Shown here piece after piece: positions 1 through 6,107 of a stretch of DNA of 11,853 nt; the first letter of the stretch is position 1, and every line of letters begins with the position of its first letter. Both the position numbers and the translations under genes were made by a program. The notes beneath the pieces are model-generated. The model was not told the origin of the DNA and did no database searches. It worked only from the letters and a program-made list of their open reading frames with translations. The DNA lies in contig JAFOMV010000184.1 of NCBI GenBank assembly GCA_017418765.1, positions 1-11,853 of the forward strand. The letters are read 5' to 3'. Source of the stretch: Ruminococcus sp. (GTDB taxonomy: Bacteria; Bacillota_A; Clostridia; Oscillospirales; Ruminococcaceae).

Positions 1-315
1 CTCCACTATCAGAACGGTGGTCTGAACATCACAGACAAGTGCGAGACTGACGTAGAGAACCTTTACGCAGCAGGCGAGGTCGCAGGCGGTATCCACGGAA
101 GAAACCGTCTCATGGGCAACTCACTCCTTGACGTTATCGTATTCGGCAGAAATGCAGGTATCCATGCAGCTGCAAAGGCAAAAGAAACAGCAGTTCCAGA
201 GAAGCTGACACTCTCACACATCGAGAAGTTCAACAAGGAACTCAATGCAGCAGGCTGTGCAACTGATATAGCATCACCTATGCTGCTTCCTCACTACGCA
301 AGAAAAAGCAAATAA
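1..315 (+). CDS. FAD-dependent fumarate reductase-like flavoprotein, C-terminal fragment
   Basis: This is the last 104 residues of a protein whose start lies upstream of the window; it reads in frame from base 1 to a TAA at 313-315. The segment LYAAGEVAGGIHGRNRLMGN followed by SLLDVIVFGRNAG is the C-terminal FAD-binding signature of the succinate dehydrogenase/fumarate reductase/L-aspartate oxidase flavoprotein superfamily (FAD_binding_2). It carries the typical GE, HG.NRL.GN and FGR.AG elements. In these families the protein moves electrons between FAD and a dicarboxylate such as fumarate/succinate. Only the C-terminus is visible, so a soluble fumarate reductase, an SdhA-like subunit and a related oxidoreductase cannot be separated. 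The carrier 68 bases downstream belongs to a family that includes a succinate exporter, which favours the fumarate/succinate reading; that link is inference. Confidence 0.72.
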   Translation, partial: LHYQNGGLNITDKCETDVENLYAAGEVAGGIHGRNRLMGNSLLDVIVFGRNAGIHAAAKAKETAVPEKLTLSHIEKFNKELNAAGCATDIASPMLLPHYARKSK

Positions 316-321
316 TTCTAT

Positions 322-342
322 CGGGACGCTAAATGCGTCCCG
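322..342 (+). repeat. Intercistronic hairpin, 8-bp perfect GC-rich stem
   Basis: CGGGACGC at 322-329 and GCGTCCCG at 335-342 form a perfect 8-bp stem around the loop TAAAT. It starts 7 bases after the flavoprotein stop codon. No T-run follows on either strand, so it is not a canonical intrinsic terminator. It may be a processing or mRNA-stability hairpin, or an inefficient terminator between the flavoprotein and the carrier. Confidence 0.55.
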
Positions 343-383
343 TAAGTGTGTCCAAATATAATAAGAAAGAAAAGTGATCAATA

Positions 384-1598
384 ATGGAATTTTTTAACGG
401 TATTCTTTCGATTCACGGCGTCGGCTTCCTGATGATATCAGTAATTGCCATTGCCGCTCTCGGATATATCCTCGGAAGAATCACTATCAAAGGCGTTTCC
501 CTTGGCACAGCAGGTGTATTCATCGTAGCGCTGCTGTATGGCTGCATCTTCTATAAGCAGCTCTCAGACGAGATAAATACCGACTTCGTTACTAATGCAT
601 TAAAGATTGTCGATAATCTTGGCCTGATACTTTTTGTTACGGCTGTAGGATTCATCGCAGGACCTAATTTCTTTGCAAACTTCAAGAAGAACTTCAAATC
701 ATACGTGCTTCTTGCTATAATAATTATTTTCAGCGGCGGACTTGTATGTGCCGGCTGTATCCTTGTAGGCAGAAACTTTACTGACCTCCGGAGCGACGAA
801 TTTACAGCAATGCTGACAGGAATCCTCTCAGGCGCACTTACAAGTACCCCGGGATTCTCCGCAGCTAAGGACGCAGTTGGCAGTGACCACCTCCAGAGCA
901 TTGTTTCTGTTGGTTACGCTATCGCTTACATCTTCGGTGTTATCGGCGTTGTTCTCTTTGTTCAGATCATACCTAAGATTATGAAGGCTGACATGGCTCA
1001 TGAAAGAGAGCTCCTTGCTCCTACAGGCAGCAAAAAGTCAGAGAAGTCCAAGAAGATGGGCGGAATGCTTGAAATGGACGATTTCGGTATCATGCCATTC
1101 TCACTTGCAGCTGCTCTCGGAATCATCGTTGGTTCATTCAAGTTCGGCAATTTCTCACTTTCTACCACAGGCGGATGCCTCCTCATTTCACTTATCTTCG
1201 GTCATTTCGGCCACTTCGGAAAGTTCTCCGTAACTCCGAAGGACACCACACTCAAGGTCTTCCGTGAGCTTGGACTTATGTTCTTCCTCATCGGTGCAGG
1301 CGTATCAGGCGGTGCAAAGTTTGTGCAGTATTTCGATGCTGTATACTTCCTCTACGGAATGATTATGACCATCGTACCAATGATACTGGGCTTCCTCTTT
1401 GCAAAGTATGTTCTGAAGCTGAGCCTTCTCAACAATCTCGGCTCTATCACAGGCGGTATGACATCCACACCTGCCCTCGGTACACTTATCAGCACAGCCG
1501 GCACAGAGAACGTTGCATCAGCATATGCTGCAACTTACCCTGTAGCACTTATCTCGGTAGTGCTTGTATCGCAGTTCCTGATAATACTTTTCAAATAA
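384..1598 (+). CDS. AspT/SucE-family (aspartate:alanine exchanger superfamily) membrane carrier
   Basis: A 404-residue polytopic inner-membrane protein with about ten hydrophobic segments. It has two halves, each carrying the family hallmark: GALTSTPGF at about residues 150-158 and GGMTSTPAL at about 357-365. This internal duplication is diagnostic of the YidE/YbjL/AspT antiporter domain (Asp-Al_Ex, TC 2.A.81). The family includes the Tetragenococcus AspT aspartate/alanine exchanger and the Corynebacterium SucE succinate exporter. Those members are about 540-560 residues and carry two TrkA_C (RCK_C) cytosolic domains between the halves. Here they are replaced by a short Lys/Ser-rich loop at about residues 205-225 (SKKSEKSKKMGG), so this is a compact variant. 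The start ATG has only a weak purine-rich RBS (AAGAAAGAAAAG). The flavoprotein upstream suggests dicarboxylate, perhaps succinate, export; the substrate is inferred. Confidence 0.85.
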   Translation: MEFFNGILSIHGVGFLMISVIAIAALGYILGRITIKGVSLGTAGVFIVALLYGCIFYKQLSDEINTDFVTNALKIVDNLGLILFVTAVGFIAGPNFFANFKKNFKSYVLLAIIIIFSGGLVCAGCILVGRNFTDLRSDEFTAMLTGILSGALTSTPGFSAAKDAVGSDHLQSIVSVGYAIAYIFGVIGVVLFVQIIPKIMKADMAHERELLAPTGSKKSEKSKKMGGMLEMDDFGIMPFSLAAALGIIVGSFKFGNFSLSTTGGCLLISLIFGHFGHFGKFSVTPKDTTLKVFRELGLMFFLIGAGVSGGAKFVQYFDAVYFLYGMIMTIVPMILGFLFAKYVLKLSLLNNLGSITGGMTSTPALGTLISTAGTENVASAYAATYPVALISVVLVSQFLIILFK

Positions 1599-1606
1599 AA
1601 ATCAAG

Positions 1607-1642
1607 GCGGCACATCTGTTCAGCTTCTTGAAGTGCCGCTTT
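1607..1642 (+). terminator. Probable terminator hairpin of the carrier gene
   Basis: GCGGCAC at 1607-1613 pairs with GTGCCGC at 1633-1639 across a 19-base loop, followed by a short TTT at 1640-1642. It begins 9 bases after the carrier stop codon. The T-run is short, and a stronger terminator-like fold follows at 1647-1731. An alternative pairing, CTGTTCA at 1616-1622 with TGAACAG at 1642-1648, is incompatible with this stem. Confidence 0.5.
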
Positions 1643-1646
1643 GAAC

Positions 1647-1731
1647 AGCTCTCCTATTCGTTATACTTTCATATGAAGGATTCACAGCAAATGGATCGCT
1701 GTATTAGTATAACGTTCAAGGAGGGCTTTTT
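1647..1731 (+). terminator. Large branched terminator-like RNA structure with T-tract
   Basis: An outer stem pairs AGCTCTCCT (1647-1655) with AGGAGGGCT (1719-1727), 9 bp including one G-U. Inside it CGTTATACT (1659-1667) pairs perfectly with AGTATAACG (1706-1714). Within that are a self-complementary TTCATATGAA (1668-1677) and a small stem ACAGC/GCTGT (1684-1688/1698-1702). The outer right arm runs into TTTTT (1727-1731). The stepped complementarity and T-tract fit a + strand intrinsic terminator with a branched head, or a structured 3'-UTR RNA of the carrier transcript. Confidence 0.55.
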
Positions 1732-1744
1732 CTGTATTTATAAA

Positions 1745-1788
1745 ATAAGGCAGGTGAGTGGCTTTTGATATTCAAGCCGCTCACCTGC
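1745..1788 (-). terminator. Strong terminator hairpin downstream of the Spo0A-like gene
   Basis: A 15-bp stem with one G-U pair joins 1750-1764 (GCAGGTGAGTGGCTT) and 1774-1788 across a 9-base loop. On the - strand the stem is followed by a T-rich stretch (CTTATTTTAT). It lies about 40 bases past the regulator's stop codon and separates the convergent carrier and regulator transcripts. Confidence 0.75.
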
Positions 1789-1826
1789 AAATTTGTGTAT
1801 GCCTGTATGTATAATAGGTCAGATTA

Positions 1827-2582
1827 TCATATCTCGCCTGAGTTTTTAAGCTGTAGTCTGAGTTTGTCTGTTATCAAAGCGATAAACTCTGAGTTTGTGG
1901 GACGACACTTATAATTATCAGTTCTGTATCCGAAATAGTTATTTATCTCATCGGCATTTCCTCGTGTCCATGCGATCTCTATAGCATGGCGAATGGCTCT
2001 TTCAACTCTTGAAGATGTAGTGTCGTACTGCTGAGCGACAAATGGATAAAGCTGTTTTGTCACACACTCCATAAGCCTCAGGTCTTTTATCGAGCCAAGT
2101 ATGGCACATCTGAGGTAATGATATCCCTTTATATGTGCAGGAACTCCCAGCTTCCTTATTACATCGGTTACTATTATTTCAACATCTCTGCTCTTTTTAT
2201 CGACTTTTTTATCTGCTACACCCTTTATTATGTTTCCGATCATATCATAATCATAAGGTTCAGACAGATAGTATGCTGCGCCGTTTTCTATCACCTGACG
2301 TTCGATAAAGCTGTTATACATTTCCGAGATAATTATAAAAGCCGGTTTTTTGACTGCTGCACGTTCGATTTCTTTCATAAGGACTATTGCATCAGATTCA
2401 GGGTAAGAAAGAGGTGAAATCACAACATCAGGTTCATCTTTAATTATCGAATTGAATAGTATATCTTCTTTTCCTTTTCTTGTATAGGCGTATAATCCTT
2501 TTTCGCTGAGAGCTGAGGCAATTCTGATTCCGAGCGCAGCCGTATCATCTCCTATTAAAACTTTTATTCTATCGTTTTCCAT
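1827..2582 (-). CDS. spo0A: Spo0A-like response regulator with degenerate receiver domain
   Basis: A 251-residue protein. Residues about 134-250 match the Spo0A DNA-binding domain throughout: GVPAHIKGY (146-154), TKQLYP (175-180), the recognition-helix region SRVERAIRHAIEIAWTRGN (191-209) and PTNSEFIALITDKLRL near the end. Residues 5-125 are receiver-like and keep the N-terminal acidic pair D12/D13. The phospho-acceptor site reads PDVVISPLSYP (51-61), so the Asp of the usual PDVxxxD is Pro57. The conserved Lys before Pro (LKP) is Glu108 (LSEP), and the Thr switch position is Ser86. Canonical phosphorelay activation therefore looks impossible. The ATG has a good RBS (AAGGAGA, 6 bases away). 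A sigma-A-type promoter and two 0A boxes lie upstream, implying autoregulation. In the family Spo0A binds TGTCGAA boxes to control stationary-phase and sporulation genes. The homology is certain; the function here is inferred and could be a non-sporulation role. Confidence 0.93.
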   Translation of the reverse strand: MENDRIKVLIGDDTAALGIRIASALSEKGLYAYTRKGKEDILFNSIIKDEPDVVISPLSYPESDAIVLMKEIERAAVKKPAFIIISEMYNSFIERQVIENGAAYYLSEPYDYDMIGNIIKGVADKKVDKKSRDVEIIVTDVIRKLGVPAHIKGYHYLRCAILGSIKDLRLMECVTKQLYPFVAQQYDTTSSRVERAIRHAIEIAWTRGNADEINNYFGYRTDNYKCRPTNSEFIALITDKLRLQLKNSGEI

Positions 2583-2618
2583 GGTCTATCTCCTTATTTT
2601 ATATTTCCTACTATTTAT

Positions 2619-2647
2619 ATTTTACAATATAACAAGACAAAATTCAA
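2619..2647 (-). promoter_or_regulatory. Sigma-A-type promoter of the Spo0A-like gene
   Basis: Read on the - strand, a TTGAAT -35 (2642-2647) is followed after exactly 17 bp by a TAAAAT -10 (2619-2624). Initiation would fall near 2612, giving a leader of about 30 bases that ends in the AAGGAGA ribosome binding site. Confidence 0.65.
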
Positions 2648-2667
2648 GGCTAAATTGCAGCATAAAA

Positions 2668-2694
2668 TGTCGAAAAGTCTGCTTCAATGTCGAA
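2668..2694 (+). promoter_or_regulatory. Two tandem 0A boxes (Spo0A binding sites)
   Basis: Perfect TGTCGAA motifs occur at 2668-2674 and 2688-2694, in the same orientation and exactly 20 bp apart (about two helical turns). Both are preceded by A, extending the shared match to ATGTCGAA. TGTCGAA is the established Spo0A box. They lie 20-47 bp upstream of the -35 of the Spo0A-like gene's own promoter, a position suited to activation or autoregulation. Confidence 0.75.
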
Positions 2695-2739
2695 GTGCCT
2701 AAATATCGTTATATTTGCATAAGGATACAAAGATTATCC

Positions 2740-2776
2740 AAAAAAAGCCGACTCTGTTTCAGTACAAAGTCGGCTT
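2740..2776 (-). terminator. Intrinsic terminator of the GH30 gene
   Basis: On the - strand AAGCCGACTTTGT pairs with ACAGAGTCGGCTT, 13 bp with one G-U, around a 6-base loop. It is followed by a run of seven T (2740-2746 read in reverse). It starts 4 bases after the gene's stop codon. Confidence 0.9.
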
Positions 2777-2780
2777 GCTA

Positions 2781-5390
2781 TTATTTATTCATAATCTTTC
2801 TTAGATCAATAAGATCAAACACGTCTAATATTCCATCATTGTTAAGATCTGCATTTTTTGTCTCAAAATATGCATTGTCACCATGAAGGAATCGGCTTAG
2901 AAGTATCAGGTCATTGCCGTCAACAGAACCATTCTGGTCGATATCGCCTCTGAGCACATTTTTTTCTGTTGAAGTTATCGGAGCATTTGATGCATTTCCG
3001 TATACTGCTATTTCAGCAATGTTGCAGTTATACACGTTATCTTTGTTGTATTTATTAGCAGGCTTTCCTGCCGGTATTTCAAATTTGACATATCTTGCAG
3101 TAGTATCGCCTTTCAGATCAGTAATATACTGCATACCATATGTAGGTTTGTTTGTGATGGTATATGCTTCTGACCAGTTTGTTCCATCCCTTGAAAGGAG
3201 GAATTTACCGTCTGTACAACGTGCTTCATATTCTTTTCTCGGACAGAAGCTGATAGTATCTATATCATAAAGTCCGCCGAGATCTGCCTGTACCCAGCCG
3301 CTTTCCAGTCCGTCAAAGAATGAACTGATATCTCCGTCAAAAGCCTTTGTACAGTCATTTGATGAATCACGCCAAGGATGAGAACCTGTAACAGAAGAAG
3401 CAGGGATACTGATCTTGTTATTTACCTCAAGGCCTGTAGGAGTGCCGTAAACGGCGATCTCAGCAATATTGCAATTGTAGACATCATCCTTATTATACTC
3501 GTTATTAGGTGTGCCTGTCGGTACCTGATAACGAATATATCTTCCTGTGATATCACCGTTGAATTTTGATATATAATTCATACCCGATGAAGGTTTGCCG
3601 TTTATAGTATAAATGGCAGTCCAGTTAGTTCCGTCGTCTGAGATAAGGAACTTACCATCTGTACAGCGGTATTCATATCCGCTACGAGGAGCAAATCCGA
3701 TCGCATTGATATTGTATCTCTGTCCCAGATCAGCCTGTACCCAACCTGCGGCAACGCCATCGAAATATGTGCTTGTGTTTCCGTCAAATACTTTAGTATG
3801 ATTATCCGCAGAATCCTTCCATGCCTTGCTGCCGCTTGTTTTGGATGTATCGATGTTTATCTTATCTGTAAGGTTTGCACCGCCTTTGACTCCATTTATT
3901 ATAAATGTGGTTACAGAGTTAGGTGCAAGAGAAACGTTCATAGAACCTCCGCTGACTGTTGTATTGCCGACATCTTTCCAGTTTTCAGACGGGCTTGTAC
4001 GTATAGTCTTAGCGGAATTGCCGAGTGCATCAAACTGTGAAAGGTCAAATGTCATATTATTTGCGCTGCCAGATGTATTATATGCAACAAGTACAAGCTG
4101 ACCTTTTTCCTTATCAAAAGCAGCCATGACATTTCCCGATGATTTCAGCATGGTCATGCCGGGGCGGATATAACGTGTATACTGACCGAAAGAATAATAC
4201 TTCTTTGAAAGGATTATCTTATCCTTATCATGGTCAGCAACAGCTACACCCCAGAAACCGCCTTCAATATTAGGCATACCTGAATCTTTATTGCCGTTGT
4301 ATCCCTTAGAGCTTATATGGTTATCGATGAGCTGCCAGAGCACCCACGCACTTGCGTTAAGCTCATTGCAATCGGTAGTTATACGCTGAGCAAGCCACAG
4401 ACCTGAACTCATACCTCCGTTGTTAGACCCAACTGTACCGCTTCCGTCAACCTCACTCATCCAGAGATTCTTGCCTGCCTTGATAGCAGTCTCTTTAAGC
4501 TGTGAACGCTTGCTTCCACTGTAAGAATGAGTGTCTATTCGTCCAAGAGCACTTTTAGCGTCTGCTGATAAAGCGTTATAAGCCTGTATTTGCAGGTCTA
4601 TGGAGGTTTCATCAGAAGCAGAGATTATAACATCATCCATACCTCTTGCTTTCATAGCTTTTTTCAGTTCAACGATTATCTTGCTTTCTGAATTGCCCAG
4701 ATCAAAATGACAGCCTTCCTGTTTTTTGCTGTAAGCACCCCAGAAATTGGTATAAGGTTCATTCAGCGGCTCGACACTCTGTATCTTTACGCCCCAGCTG
4801 TCACGGTAATGCTTGCATACCTCAGCAAGATACTCTGCAAAAGCCGTATAGGAATCATCTTTCAGATTATTCTTATTTGCATCTTTATTGCCTGTTGAGC
4901 AGCCGCTTTTTGTCATATAGTACGGGGGAGAGTTAGAGAACATTTCAACTATCATATCATCGCCTGCAGCCTTGATACACCGCTGAAGAACATTTCTCTG
5001 ATTTGCGTCTGCTGTCCAGTCATAAGTGATCTTACCATTCTGATATTTGGTATATCCGGGCATATTAGAGTCAGTTCTCGTAATATGGGTATGGCTCGGG
5101 TCATCGCCTCCGCCGATGTTAAAGCGGGCAATGTTCAGCCTAAGACCATCATCACCGTAAAAGGCGTCAACGGCTTTCTGAGAAAGACTGTCGGAATATC
5201 CGACACGGTTTGCCCACCAGCAAAGTGAACTTCCCCATCCCTGAAAAATACCATTATTTATCTCGTATGTATTGTTAGGGGAGATAGTAACGCTTGATGC
5301 TGCATTGGCTGTAAACGGCACTGAATTGATAAACGGTGCAGTCATACTGACAGCCATAATTAGAGCAGCAGTTTTTGAAAAAAACTTCAT
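2781..5390 (-). CDS. Secreted GH30-family glycosidase with two discoidin-like modules and a dockerin
   Basis: An 869-residue modular extracellular enzyme. The chosen ATG at 5390 gives a signal peptide (MKFFSK, hydrophobic core, cleavage near ANA-A at residues 30-31) and has GAAAGGATC as RBS; an in-frame ATG 33 bases upstream lacks both advantages. Residues about 35-505 form a GH30 (beta/alpha)8 barrel plus beta side domain. They include FQGWGSSLCWWAN (49-61), FNIGGGDDP, MFSNSPPYYMT (150-160), SVEPLNEPY with probable acid/base Glu211, and LWMSEVDGSG with probable nucleophile Glu313. The GWGxSLxWWA and NSPPYxM patterns most resemble GH30 subfamily 5 endo-beta-1,6-galactanases; that substrate is a tentative guess. 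Two F5/8 type C (discoidin/CBM32-like) modules follow (about 509-649 and 658-798). Last is a type I dockerin (811-869) with calcium loops DIDQNGSVDGND and DLNNDGILDVFD. The dockerin implies attachment to a scaffoldin at the cell surface. Confidence 0.93.
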   Translation of the reverse strand: MKFFSKTAALIMAVSMTAPFINSVPFTANAASSVTISPNNTYEINNGIFQGWGSSLCWWANRVGYSDSLSQKAVDAFYGDDGLRLNIARFNIGGGDDPSHTHITRTDSNMPGYTKYQNGKITYDWTADANQRNVLQRCIKAAGDDMIVEMFSNSPPYYMTKSGCSTGNKDANKNNLKDDSYTAFAEYLAEVCKHYRDSWGVKIQSVEPLNEPYTNFWGAYSKKQEGCHFDLGNSESKIIVELKKAMKARGMDDVIISASDETSIDLQIQAYNALSADAKSALGRIDTHSYSGSKRSQLKETAIKAGKNLWMSEVDGSGTVGSNNGGMSSGLWLAQRITTDCNELNASAWVLWQLIDNHISSKGYNGNKDSGMPNIEGGFWGVAVADHDKDKIILSKKYYSFGQYTRYIRPGMTMLKSSGNVMAAFDKEKGQLVLVAYNTSGSANNMTFDLSQFDALGNSAKTIRTSPSENWKDVGNTTVSGGSMNVSLAPNSVTTFIINGVKGGANLTDKINIDTSKTSGSKAWKDSADNHTKVFDGNTSTYFDGVAAGWVQADLGQRYNINAIGFAPRSGYEYRCTDGKFLISDDGTNWTAIYTINGKPSSGMNYISKFNGDITGRYIRYQVPTGTPNNEYNKDDVYNCNIAEIAVYGTPTGLEVNNKISIPASSVTGSHPWRDSSNDCTKAFDGDISSFFDGLESGWVQADLGGLYDIDTISFCPRKEYEARCTDGKFLLSRDGTNWSEAYTITNKPTYGMQYITDLKGDTTARYVKFEIPAGKPANKYNKDNVYNCNIAEIAVYGNASNAPITSTEKNVLRGDIDQNGSVDGNDLILLSRFLHGDNAYFETKNADLNNDGILDVFDLIDLRKIMNK
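2784..2960 (-). other. Type I dockerin module of the GH30 enzyme
   Basis: Residues 811-869 contain two EF-hand-like repeats, GDIDQNGSVDGNDLILLSRF and ADLNNDGILDVFDLIDLRKI. Each has Asp/Asn at the calcium-ligand positions and a following helix. The LDVFDLIDLRK form of the second repeat resembles ruminococcal dockerins. Such modules bind scaffoldin cohesins; no cohesin gene is visible in this window. Confidence 0.9.
2997..3419 (-). repeat. Second copy of a tandem discoidin-like module in the GH30 enzyme
   Basis: Residues about 658-798. By eye about 83 of 141 aligned positions are identical to the first copy at 3444-3866, without gaps. Shared blocks include GWVQADLG, RCTDGKFL, DGTNW and VYNCNIAEIAVYG. 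This is an internal duplication in the protein. Confidence 0.85.
3444..3866 (-). repeat. First copy of a tandem discoidin-like module in the GH30 enzyme
   Basis: Residues about 509-649, following the GH30 side domain. The fold is predicted as F5/8 type C because of W-x-D...FDG-x-x-x-x-x-FDG, GWVQADLG and a terminal IAEIAVYG strand. Such modules usually bind galactose-containing or other glycans; ligand unknown here. Confidence 0.8.
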
Positions 5391-5430
5391 ATGTTCAGAT
5401 CCTTTCGTAAAATGATATCCCATTAAATTG

Positions 5431-5459
5431 ATTATAACATATTTCTGTGATAATTTCTA
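5431..5459 (-). promoter_or_regulatory. Promoter of the GH30 gene
   Basis: On the - strand a perfect TATAAT -10 (5431-5436) is preceded at 17 bp by TAGAAA (5454-5459), a 4/6 match to the -35 consensus. Initiation would be near 5424, leaving a leader of about 34 bases. The surrounding 5437-5545 region is very AT-rich and shows no other clear element. Confidence 0.55.
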
Positions 5460-5548
5460 TACATAATAGAATCATTTTTATGTAATATTCAATCAAATTC
5501 AGAAAAAATTAACACTTTGCCAGCTTTTTTATAGTGTACATTATTATG

Positions 5549-5574
5549 AAAAAAGCGCTCCATCGGAACGCTTT
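5549..5574 (-). terminator. Terminator of the nrdD-nrdG operon
   Basis: On the - strand AGCGTTCC pairs with GGAGCGCT (8 bp, one G-U) around a 3-base loop and runs into TTTTTT. It lies about 25 bases past the nrdG stop codon. Confidence 0.85.
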
Positions 5575-5597
5575 CTGTAATTTGTATTATTAATTAT

Positions 5598-6098
5598 TTA
5601 CGGCTCACATTCAACTGCTATGCCCTGTTTCATACTTTCCTGGCAGTCGATATACCGCTGATTAGAACTTCCTCTGAATTTGATCTCCCAGTCCTTCTTA
5701 TCAAGGATGAACGGACCGTCAATAAGATAATCCGTCACTGAAAGAAGCTCTCCCCAGCCATTTTGTTCACGGTTTTCGTAAAGTTTCTCGAAGGTATAGC
5801 CTGTGTATGTGATGATATCCATACCAAGTGCCTTTATCTCATGACCAAGCTCAGCAAGAACATGAGCCTGACAGAATGGCTCACCTCCGCTGAAAGTTAC
5901 ACCGTCAAGCAGGGGATTACCCTTTATTTTTTCCAGCAGTTCATCGGTATCTATTATTGTACCGCCGCTGAAATCATGAGTCTGAGGATTATGACAGCCC
6001 TCACAGTTGTGAGGGCAGCCTTGTGTGAATATAGTAAATCTGATGCCGGGACCATCAACGATAGAGTCATTGACAGTACCTGCTATTCTGAGTTCCAT
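5598..6098 (-). CDS. nrdG: Anaerobic ribonucleoside-triphosphate reductase activating protein (radical SAM)
   Basis: A 166-residue radical SAM enzyme that uses a [4Fe-4S] cluster and S-adenosylmethionine to install the glycyl radical in NrdD. The cluster motif is CPHNCEGC, with Cys28, Cys32 and Cys35 (CxxxCxxC), directly after VDGPGIRFTIFTQG, the typical NrdG N-terminus. Further family motifs are GVTFSGGEPF and YTGYTFEKL. Length is normal for NrdG. The start codon lies 9 bases after the nrdD stop, and its RBS (AAGGTGAT) overlaps that stop codon, so the two genes are co-transcribed and probably translationally coupled. Confidence 0.97.
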   Translation of the reverse strand: MELRIAGTVNDSIVDGPGIRFTIFTQGCPHNCEGCHNPQTHDFSGGTIIDTDELLEKIKGNPLLDGVTFSGGEPFCQAHVLAELGHEIKALGMDIITYTGYTFEKLYENREQNGWGELLSVTDYLIDGPFILDKKDWEIKFRGSSNQRYIDCQESMKQGIAVECEP

Positions 6099-6107
6099 TA
6101 TATCACC

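Noticed and set aside
357..362. TATAAT just upstream of the carrier gene
   Set aside because: No acceptable -35 at 16-19 bp, and initiation would fall within a few bases of the RBS. Co-transcription with the flavoprotein gene is more likely.
551..901. 116-codon frame on the - strand inside the carrier gene
   Set aside because: Antisense to a clear membrane-protein gene; no RBS or family resemblance.
2997..3866. Tandem repeat as a possible assembly duplication or mobile repeat
   Set aside because: The two copies are clearly diverged (about 59% identical as protein by eye) and in frame, so this is an old module duplication within the enzyme.
5391..5423. Upstream in-frame ATG extending the GH30 protein by 11 residues
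   Set aside because: The extension would place charged residues ahead of a good signal peptide and has no RBS, whereas the internal ATG has GAAAGGATC at proper spacing. The predicted transcription start is also at about 5424.
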